Source: Alphaproteobacteria bacterium (GTDB lineage: Bacteria; Pseudomonadota; Alphaproteobacteria; RF32; CAG-239). Taken from it: DNA of 11,951 bases. The stretch lies in NCBI GenBank assembly GCA_017479785.1, contig JAFVBT010000056.1, positions 1 to 11,951 on the forward strand, read 5' to 3'. Positions 6,784 through 11,951 of this stretch are shown here, piece after piece (position 1 is the first letter of the stretch; every line of letters starts with the position of its first letter). A model generated the notes under the pieces. That model had not been told where the DNA came from and searched no databases. It saw only the letters and a program-made list of their open reading frames with translations. A program made the translations under genes and the position numbers.

Positions 6784-7749
6784 ATGACGGACAATAAAGA
6801 TATTGAAGTGGCAAAACAAACGATAGATCGTGAAATTGAAGCCCTTAGAGCAATGGAAGCATCTTTGGACGGGACGCTGACAAAGGCTTTGGATCTTTTG
6901 CAAAATACCAAAGGACGCGTCATTGTAACCGGTATGGGAAAGTCAGGTCATATAGCATGCAAGATTGCCGCGACTATGGCATCTACGGGTACACCGTCGT
7001 TTTTCCTGCATCCGGGAGAGGCCAGCCACGGCGATTTGGGGATGATTACCCAAGGGGACACGGTTATTGCTATATCTAACAGCGGCGAATCAAAAGAATT
7101 GGCCGATATTATTTTTTATTGTCGTCGTTTTGCCATTCCGCTTATCGGTATTACAAAAAATCCGGACAGCAGTTTAGCACAGGGAAGTGATTTGGTTTTG
7201 CAATTACCGGCCAACAGAGAGGCTTGCCCGATTGGATTGGCACCGATGTCTTCCACCACGGCAACGCTTGTAATGGGCGACGTTTTGGCTGCGGCATTAA
7301 TGGTTCGCCGCGGCTTTACCGAAGAAGATTTCAAAATTCGTCATCCGGGCGGCAAACTCGGTTCTATTTTGCGCCATGTTTCCGACTTAATGCACAAGGG
7401 CGATGAAATGCCGTTGGTCAGTGATAAGGCTTTAATGCAGGAAGCCCTTTTGGTTATGACATCTAAAATGCTCGGTTGTGTCGGTGTGGTAAATAAAGAA
7501 GGCGATCTTGTGGGAATGATTACCGATGGTGACTTGCGCCGTTGGATGTCGCCGACGTTGCCGGCAGAAAAGGTAACGGATGTTATGACTAAAAATCCGC
7601 GTACCATAACGGCAAATACATTGATTGCCGAAGCCGTTAATATTATGAACAATACCGGTCGCGGCATTACCAATATGTTTGTGGTTGAAAATAAAAAACC
7701 AATCGGAATTATTCATATTCACGATTGTTTGAAAGCGGGAGTGAGTTAA
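6784..7749 (+). CDS. kdsD: Arabinose-5-phosphate isomerase (KdsD/KpsF)
   Basis: The enzyme converts ribulose 5-phosphate to arabinose 5-phosphate, the first committed step to Kdo for lipopolysaccharide. The 321-residue product has an N-terminal SIS domain with GMGKSGH (50-56), HPGEASHGDLGM (76-87) and SNSGES (98-103), and then two CBS domains (about 203-258 and 267-320). Residues matching the E. coli KdsD active site, Lys53, His82, Glu105 and His187, are all present with a constant offset of six. A good AGGAG site precedes the ATG. No convincing promoter was found in the 86-base gap upstream. The lptC/A gene follows after 3 bases, so Kdo supply and lipopolysaccharide export are encoded together. 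Confidence 0.94.
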   Translation: MTDNKDIEVAKQTIDREIEALRAMEASLDGTLTKALDLLQNTKGRVIVTGMGKSGHIACKIAATMASTGTPSFFLHPGEASHGDLGMITQGDTVIAISNSGESKELADIIFYCRRFAIPLIGITKNPDSSLAQGSDLVLQLPANREACPIGLAPMSSTTATLVMGDVLAAALMVRRGFTEEDFKIRHPGGKLGSILRHVSDLMHKGDEMPLVSDKALMQEALLVMTSKMLGCVGVVNKEGDLVGMITDGDLRRWMSPTLPAEKVTDVMTKNPRTITANTLIAEAVNIMNNTGRGITNMFVVENKKPIGIIHIHDCLKAGVS

Positions 7750-7752
7750 TTT

Positions 7753-9042
7753 ATGTTTGATTCGCGCAAAATAGATGCTTTTTTTGACGGGGAAAAACTG
7801 TTAAAACGGCAAATTGAGGAAAGTAAACCGCCGATTTCAGGTTGGGCGCGTTTCGTGAAACTCGGTTTTCCGTGCATTGCCGCATTGCTTTTCGGTTTAA
7901 TGGTAATTATGCCGAATATTAAAAAGAGTGTGGATTTGCGGGACAATATTACATTACCGCGCAAAAACGAGATGGAAAAACTGCATATGGAAGAAACGGT
8001 GTTCAGTGCAGTTGATAATCAAAACAGAGTAAATAAGGTTGTGGCGGACAGTGTTGACGAAGTTGAACCGGGGTCACAGAAGGTTAAATTCATTAATCCG
8101 AAAGGCGAAATTCCGACCAATGACGGAATGATAAAAATTGTTTCCAAATACGGCTATTTTACGCAGGACAATAATATTTTGGAATTATACGAGAAAGTTC
8201 ATGCGGTGATTAACGGCGATACCAAAGTTGATACGGCGGCAGTGGTGTATGATTTTAATTCCGAGTTCGGTTATGGTAAAGAGCCGGTTAAGGCCGTCGG
8301 CAGTTGGGGAACTTTGAAAGCACCCGAGTTTACTTATGATAAAAAGAATGATTTACTGACTCTTATCGGGCGCAATGTTATTACAACGCAAAGGGGCGTT
8401 TTAACGGCACAAAAGGAAACAAGGGTTTATCAAAAAGAAAATAAAGTTGTTTCAGAGGGAAATGCCGTGTTGCAACAGGAAGACAAAAACATTCGTGCCG
8501 ATAAAGTTACGGCTTTTTTCAGCGATACGTCTCATAAAGAACTGCAACGTGTTGAGGTATGCGGTCATGTGGTGATTAACACACTTAGTGAAACAGCCAA
8601 AGGTGCTTCCGGATATTATGATGCACAAAGCGGTAAAATAGAGTTGTTTCGCAAGCACGACGGTTGCGACGCTTCTGCAGCGCACGTATCCGTTAAACAA
8701 AAAGAGAATCTGTTGACGGCCGATCGCATTGTTGCATATGTCGGAAAAGGTGCTAAAAAAGAATTGCAAAAAGCTGAGGCATTCGGTAATGTGAAAGTTA
8801 CAACACCGAAAGGTTCGGCACGCGGTGATCGGGGTGTCTATAATTCGCAGAAAAATATCGTTGAATTGTTTGATAATGTTCGTATTGAGCAAAACGGTAA
8901 CTTTATTGACGGCGCATATGCCGAAACGGATTTGAATACATCAATCAGCCGCATTAAGGGAAACGAGAAAACCGGCGGGCGAATCAGCGGTATATTTTAT
9001 AAAAAAGGGAAACAAAAAAATGAAAGCAATGAAAAAAAATGA
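7753..9042 (+). CDS. LptC-LptA fusion protein (lipopolysaccharide transport bridge)
   Basis: One uninterrupted 429-codon frame appears to carry both bridge proteins of the Lpt machine. Residues 1-33 are cytoplasmic, a membrane anchor lies at about 34-53, and residues 58-215 have the position, length and features of LptC (for example KVKFINPKGEIPTNDG and SKYGYFTQDNNILELY). Residues 216-403 are LptA/OstA-like, with SEGNAVLQQ, two ADxxxA...KELQ...E..G units, and the closing DGAYAETDL. There is no second signal peptide between them, so the LptA part would stay tethered to the inner membrane. The tail is Lys/Asn-rich. kdsD ends 3 bases before it and lptB overlaps its last 23 bases. Separate lptC and lptA genes are usual. 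The LptC call is by context and topology; the OstA call is by motif. Confidence 0.82.
   Translation: MFDSRKIDAFFDGEKLLKRQIEESKPPISGWARFVKLGFPCIAALLFGLMVIMPNIKKSVDLRDNITLPRKNEMEKLHMEETVFSAVDNQNRVNKVVADSVDEVEPGSQKVKFINPKGEIPTNDGMIKIVSKYGYFTQDNNILELYEKVHAVINGDTKVDTAAVVYDFNSEFGYGKEPVKAVGSWGTLKAPEFTYDKKNDLLTLIGRNVITTQRGVLTAQKETRVYQKENKVVSEGNAVLQQEDKNIRADKVTAFFSDTSHKELQRVEVCGHVVINTLSETAKGASGYYDAQSGKIELFRKHDGCDASAAHVSVKQKENLLTADRIVAYVGKGAKKELQKAEAFGNVKVTTPKGSARGDRGVYNSQKNIVELFDNVRIEQNGNFIDGAYAETDLNTSISRIKGNEKTGGRISGIFYKKGKQKNESNEKK
8491..8871 (+). repeat. Two divergent OstA-like repeats inside the LptC-LptA gene
   Basis: Residues 247-299 (8491-8649) and 321-373 (8713-8871) align without gaps. By my count 19 of 53 positions are identical, on the pattern ADxxxA, KELQ, E, G-V, T, A-G, G-Y, Q, ELF. 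The repeat period is 74 residues. Beta-jellyroll repeats are expected in LptA-type proteins, but conserved KELQ and ELF at the same offsets suggest an internal duplication. Confidence 0.55.
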
Positions 9043-9766
9043 TACAGAAGTGCTGGAAATTTTCAATATAGGCAAAAAATATAAAAAGCGTATGGTGCTG
9101 AAAAATGTTTCCCTGCACGTTAGAAAAGGAGAAGCAGTCGGCTTGTTAGGGCCAAACGGTGCCGGCAAAACAACCTGCTTTTATTGCGTAACAGGCTTAA
9201 TTACGCCGGATTACGGTGATGTGTATGTGAACGGACAGGATATTACCGATTTACCGATGTATAAACGTGCCAGAATGGGAATCGGCTATCTGCCTCAAGA
9301 ATCTTCTATTTTTCGTTCACTGAGCGTAGAAGATAATATTAAAGGGATTCTGCAAATTGTGGAAGAAGATGAAAGTCGGCGCGAAAATATGCTGGAAGAA
9401 CTGTTAAACGAATTTTCTATTGCTCATTTGCGCAAGTCTCCGGCATTGGCTTTATCCGGCGGTGAACGCCGTCGTTTGGAAATTGCCCGTGCTTTGGCGT
9501 GTCGTCCGAGCTTTATTTTACTTGATGAGCCGCTCGCCGGTATTGATCCGATTGCGGTTAATGAAATAAGAATGTTGGTTTCTCAACTCAAAAATCGCGG
9601 ACTGGGCGTTTTAATTACCGACCACAATGTTCGTGAGACCTTGGATATTATTGACAGAGCATATATATTACATTCCGGAATGGTTTTAATGGAGGGCACA
9701 CCGGAAGAAATTGTGGCCAACGAAGACGTGCGAAAAGTTTATTTGGGAGATAATTTCTCCTTATAA
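9020..9766 (+). CDS. lptB: LptB, ATPase of the lipopolysaccharide export ABC transporter
   Basis: LptB with LptF and LptG extracts lipopolysaccharide from the inner membrane and pushes it onto the LptC-LptA bridge. The 248-residue product has Walker A GPNGAGKT (44-51), a Q-loop glutamine (93), the signature LSGGE (145-149) followed by the RRR typical of LptB, Walker B FILLDE (165-170) and the switch histidine (202). All catalytic elements are intact. It starts inside the upstream gene, overlapping it by 23 bases, which implies translational coupling. A second ATG at 9029 is possible and would shorten it by three residues. lptF and lptG are not in the window. Confidence 0.95.
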   Translation: MKAMKKNDTEVLEIFNIGKKYKKRMVLKNVSLHVRKGEAVGLLGPNGAGKTTCFYCVTGLITPDYGDVYVNGQDITDLPMYKRARMGIGYLPQESSIFRSLSVEDNIKGILQIVEEDESRRENMLEELLNEFSIAHLRKSPALALSGGERRRLEIARALACRPSFILLDEPLAGIDPIAVNEIRMLVSQLKNRGLGVLITDHNVRETLDIIDRAYILHSGMVLMEGTPEEIVANEDVRKVYLGDNFSL

Positions 9767-9858
9767 AAGCATTATAATGTTTACTTTTGCTTAAAAGTAT
9801 TATACTATAAACAGCAAATCGGCATGGTGCCGTATTATATTAACAAAAGAGGTAAATT
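9767..9858 (+). promoter_or_regulatory. Gap between lptB and hpf with two small inverted repeats
   Basis: The 92-base AT-rich gap holds ACTTTT/AAAAGT (9783-9788 and 9793-9798) and, nearer hpf, CGGCA-TGG-TGCCG (about 9822-9834). A TATACT at 9801-9806 could be a -10 box, with a poorly spaced TTTACT (9780-9785) upstream. hpf therefore may have its own promoter and a structured leader, but each element is weak. In many proteobacteria rpoN sits here. No trace of it is present. Confidence 0.3.
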
Positions 9859-10419
9859 ATGAATATTACATTATCAGGAAAACAAGTAGATATCAGTGAC
9901 AAATTGCGCAAGCGTGTTGAAGAGGGGGTTGAAGCTTCCGTCAGCAAATATTTCAGCGCACCTATCGGTTGTAACGTTTATTTTTCTAAAGACGGTGAGA
10001 ATTTCAGAGCCGAAGTCACGGTACATCCTGCTAAGAATATTGTGTTGAAGGGTACCGGCACGGCTGCCGATCCTTATACGGCTTTTGAAGATGCCAACGC
10101 ACATATTGCAACACGCCTGCGTCGTCAAAAAACAAAATTAAATGATCATAAAGGTAAGACCGGGATTGTAGAAATGGCTCACGAAGCCGTGTTCCCGCTG
10201 ACGGTTACCGAAGATGAAATGAGTATTGACGAATCCGCACCGTTAACAATTGCCGAAACAGATGCCAACATTAAGGTTTGCACAGTCAGTGAAGCTGTTA
10301 TGTATATGGATTTATCCGACGAATGCGCTTTAATGTTCCGCAATAGCGCAAACAATCGCATCAGCATGGTATATCGTCGTAAAGACGGTAATATCGGTTG
10401 GGTAGAACCGGCAGAATAG
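9859..10419 (+). CDS. hpf: Ribosome hibernation-promoting factor, long form
   Basis: Long HPF binds the 30S decoding region and, through its C-terminal domain, pairs 70S ribosomes into inactive 100S dimers. The 186-residue product has the N-terminal S30AE fold (about 1-100, starting MNITLSGKQVDISDKLRKRV), an acidic linker and a C-terminal dimerisation domain (about 136-184) that includes MYMDLSDECALMFRNSANN and ends YRRKDGNIGWVEP. The length identifies the long form. AAAGAGG precedes the ATG. ptsN follows after 24 bases, a pairing seen widely in proteobacteria, although there rpoN commonly lies just upstream. Confidence 0.93.
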   Translation: MNITLSGKQVDISDKLRKRVEEGVEASVSKYFSAPIGCNVYFSKDGENFRAEVTVHPAKNIVLKGTGTAADPYTAFEDANAHIATRLRRQKTKLNDHKGKTGIVEMAHEAVFPLTVTEDEMSIDESAPLTIAETDANIKVCTVSEAVMYMDLSDECALMFRNSANNRISMVYRRKDGNIGWVEPAE

Positions 10420-10443
10420 TTTTAACAACAAAAAGGTAAGTTT

Positions 10444-10887
10444 ATGCAAATATCTGATGTTTTGTCTGAAGATATGATATTGGCAGATTTTGATGCCGAT
10501 AACAAGCGGCAATTGTTGGAAAATGTATCATTTTTCATCGCCGAGAAGAAGAACTTTGATAAGAATGCGGTTTTTGAGGCGATGTTGGAACGTGAAAATC
10601 TGGGGTCAACGGGTTATGGGAATGGTGTGGCTTTTCCGCATGCTCGCATTCAGGGGTTGGATAAAATCGTGACGGCATTTGTGCGTTTGCATAAGGCAAT
10701 AGATTATGATTCTTTGGACTCCAAACCGGTAGATTTGTTGGCATTTATGATTTCACCGGAAAACAGCGGTGATGACCATTTGCAAACATTGTCTGTTTTT
10801 TCGCGAATACTGAAAAATGAAAATATTTGCGAATTGATTCGTCAGGCTAAAAGTGCACACGAAATATATGTAGCATTGCATAGCTGA
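10444..10887 (+). CDS. ptsN: PtsN, nitrogen-type phosphotransferase EIIA
   Basis: EIIA-Ntr is the final phosphate acceptor of the regulatory PTS-Ntr chain (EI-Ntr, NPr, EIIA-Ntr) and controls processes such as potassium uptake and stress signalling by its phosphorylation state. The 147-residue product covers one EIIA domain. The expected phosphorylation site is His66 in GVAFPHARI, and a second conserved histidine lies in DDHLQTLSVF. Length is normal. A strong terminator begins 15 bases after the stop, closing the operon. rpoN is not beside it, so any regulatory link to sigma-54 cannot be read from this locus. Confidence 0.93.
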   Translation: MQISDVLSEDMILADFDADNKRQLLENVSFFIAEKKNFDKNAVFEAMLERENLGSTGYGNGVAFPHARIQGLDKIVTAFVRLHKAIDYDSLDSKPVDLLAFMISPENSGDDHLQTLSVFSRILKNENICELIRQAKSAHEIYVALHS

Positions 10888-10902
10888 GATGAGAGATATT
10901 GC

Positions 10903-10938
10903 AAAAATGGGCCGCCGGATTAAAGCGGCTCATTTTTT
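10903..10938. terminator. Strong bidirectional terminator after ptsN
   Basis: AATGGGCCGC (10906-10915) pairs with GCGGCTCATT (10925-10934) in a 10-bp stem with one G-T wobble and a 9-base loop. A run of A lies before it and a run of six T after it (10933-10938), so it can end ptsN transcription on the plus strand and the converging minus-strand genes from the right. Confidence 0.85.
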
Positions 10939-10989
10939 GTTGTTTAATAGCATCATCTGGCTCTCGCGATTGTCACGTGCCGTCTGATA

Positions 10990-11349
10990 CTAACCATTGT
11001 TTTCTGTAATAGTCCTGAGTATAAAAAATGTTATCTTATGATAATATAATAGTACTACCACTTCCATTATAACATAAGGCAATAAAATATATTTTATTTT
11101 AAGATACTCATCCTTTATGCACTCGACGAACCACTTTCGTTTTAAAACATATCGCAAAAACAGCGGATATCCAACTAAAAAACAAAAATCAAACAAGAAC
11201 AGAATAGGGAAAAAAGGCACTATTACATGAAATGCTAAAATAGTAAATAAACCAAATATATAGAATATAGAAAGAATAGCATTTATTGCTTTCAAGGTTA
11301 ACTCTTTTATTTCTTTGGTAATAACCTCTTTTTCCATATTCTGTTCCAT
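10990..11349 (-). CDS. Small membrane protein A, paralogue of its upstream neighbour
   Basis: This 119-residue protein of unknown function has hydrophobic segments at about 23-42, 45-66 and 85-102, with basic and aromatic residues between them (YVLKRKWFVECIKDEYLKIK). From VPF at 44 to its end it is about half identical to the protein encoded at 11409-11735; shared landmarks are GYPLFL, KW-EC, YIL-P and LYYH. No family is recognised. No strong ribosome binding site is visible; the start may be 11349 or the ATG at 11337, which would remove four residues. The position after a fragment with an acidic MFY tail suggests an immunity-type protein, by analogy with effector/immunity loci. That is inference. 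Confidence 0.65.
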   Translation of the reverse strand: MEQNMEKEVITKEIKELTLKAINAILSIFYIFGLFTILAFHVIVPFFPILFLFDFCFLVGYPLFLRYVLKRKWFVECIKDEYLKIKYILLPYVIMEVVVLLYYHKITFFILRTITENNG

Positions 11350-11361
11350 TGTTATATTTTA

Positions 11362-11403
11362 TTAATAGTGGTATCTTTCCTCATCTTCATCTTTATAAAA
11401 CAT
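11362..11403 (-). pseudogene. Displaced copy of the acidic MFY C-terminal tail
   Basis: Just after the stop of the upstream membrane protein, the minus strand reads MFYKDEDEERYHY and then TAA. The larger protein at the right edge ends MFYDDDDEDKY and then TAA. In DNA the first 26 bases agree at 23 positions by my count. The frame is open back to 11511, but before the tail it overlaps the end of the membrane protein gene in another frame and does not resemble the large protein. It therefore looks like the stub of a lost or replaced 3' end, left in front of the second membrane protein gene. Confidence 0.5.
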
Positions 11404-11408
11404 AGTTT

Positions 11409-11735
11409 TCAATTCTCGGAGATTTTTTGCAAGACTAATAATATTTGATTGTGATAATAAAGCATAATGCATGTTTCCGTAACTAATGCAGGAAATAGAA
11501 TATATCTTACTTTATTATAGCTATTTTTGGTGCACTCAAGCCATTTTTTCCTCAGTACAAAATGTAAAAATAAAGGATATCCTATAATAAAACAAAGCTC
11601 CAAAAGGAATAGAATTAGGGAAAAAGGTACATATCTATGAATTTCAAGAATTATAATTCCTCCCAAACAAATATACGAAAAGAAAATATAACAAATTGCT
11701 GTCCAGAATATGTTTTTTATACCCTTTTCCCTCAT
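11409..11735 (-). CDS. Small membrane protein B, paralogue of protein A
   Basis: This 108-residue protein of unknown function has hydrophobic segments at about 9-31, 36-58 and 76-96, and shares GYPLFL, VLRKKW-EC, YILFP and MLYYH with protein A. Its ATG is 21 bases after the stop of the larger gene at the right edge, with only a weak AGAAG site upstream, so it is probably translated from the same message. The N-terminal membrane segment is the least conserved part between the two copies. Tandem small membrane proteins directly after a long protein's C-terminus fit immunity proteins, but no recognised family supports this. Confidence 0.65.
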   Translation of the reverse strand: MREKGIKNIFWTAICYIFFSYICLGGIIILEIHRYVPFSLILFLLELCFIIGYPLFLHFVLRKKWLECTKNSYNKVRYILFPALVTETCIMLYYHNQILLVLQKISEN

Positions 11736-11756
11736 ATTTTACTTCTTTTTCAAGTT

Positions 11757-11951
11757 TTAATATTTATCCTCATCGTCATCATCATAAAACATATTTTTTG
11801 CTTTGTCAGTAAGAAAATTAAAACCTTGTTTAATAATTTTTTTGCCTGTAGCACCTAGTCCTCGCCCTATTGGTGTCAAATCTGCACCTAACCCTGCCGC
11901 ATTAGCAAATCCATTTACCGCTAAATTAGTTCCAAAATCGTTCCAATTTTC
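11757..11951 (-). CDS. C-terminal 64 residues of a larger protein (runs off right edge)
   Basis: The minus-strand frame is open from the right edge to TAA at 11757-11759. The visible end begins ENWNDFGTNLAVNGFANAAG, continues through a glycine-rich, weakly hydrophobic stretch (LGADLTPIGRGLGATG) and a Lys-rich helix-like segment, and closes with the acidic tail MFYDDDDEDKY. No catalytic motif can be recognised in this fragment. The gene is followed closely by protein B. It could be the C-terminal tip of a polymorphic toxin, a phage- or element-derived structural protein, or something else. The body of the protein is needed to decide. Confidence 0.6.
   Translation of the reverse strand, partial: ENWNDFGTNLAVNGFANAAGLGADLTPIGRGLGATGKKIIKQGFNFLTDKAKNMFYDDDDEDKY

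Noticed and set aside
11637..11858. 73-codon plus-strand ORF near the right edge
   Set aside because: It is antisense to both the end of the large protein and the start of membrane protein B, whose frames are supported by paralogy and the shared tail.

Overview
The window looks like a chromosomal segment of an AT-rich alphaproteobacterium. A housekeeping core (about 1900-10940) is flanked on both sides by visibly more AT-rich accessory DNA. The combination of divergent mrp and hflK-hflC-degP, holC, and then kdsD-lptC/A-lptB-hpf-ptsN is an arrangement I associate with Alphaproteobacteria. The low GC suggests a host-associated or uncultured lineage, but that is inference and I cannot name the species.

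Left accessory part (1-1860). A minus-strand gene begins at position 29 and runs off the left edge. Facing it are two plus-strand transcription units that share one control layout: the palindrome TGTCA-N5-TGACA, then exactly 19 bases, then a -35 box (TTGACA or TTGAAA). The first unit is a short transcript with a 22-codon ORF followed by a GC-rich hairpin. The second encodes a stand-alone DnaB C-terminal (RecA-like) domain that appears to have lost several ATPase residues, followed by a family 6 uracil-DNA glycosylase-type protein (hypoxanthine/deoxyinosine glycosylase).

Core part (1900-10940). Mrp, an Fe-S carrier ATPase, is on the minus strand. Divergently from it run hflK, hflC, a DegP/DegQ-type periplasmic protease and holC (DNA polymerase III chi), tightly spaced. 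HflKC and the protease form a membrane and envelope quality-control unit. Then come kdsD (the first committed enzyme of Kdo synthesis), a single gene joining LptC and LptA, and lptB. This is a lipopolysaccharide precursor and transport operon. hpf (long-form ribosome hibernation factor) and ptsN (EIIA-Ntr) follow, ending at a strong bidirectional terminator. rpoN, which often lies between lptB and hpf in proteobacteria, is absent here.

Right accessory part (10990-11951, all minus strand). Reading in the direction of transcription: the last 64 codons of a larger protein with an acidic tail, a small membrane protein, an out-of-context fragment with the same tail motif, and a second small membrane protein about half identical to the first. 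This looks like a duplicated cassette of the effector/immunity kind. The effector body lies outside the window, so that reading is provisional. No rRNA, tRNA, CRISPR array or insertion sequence was seen.
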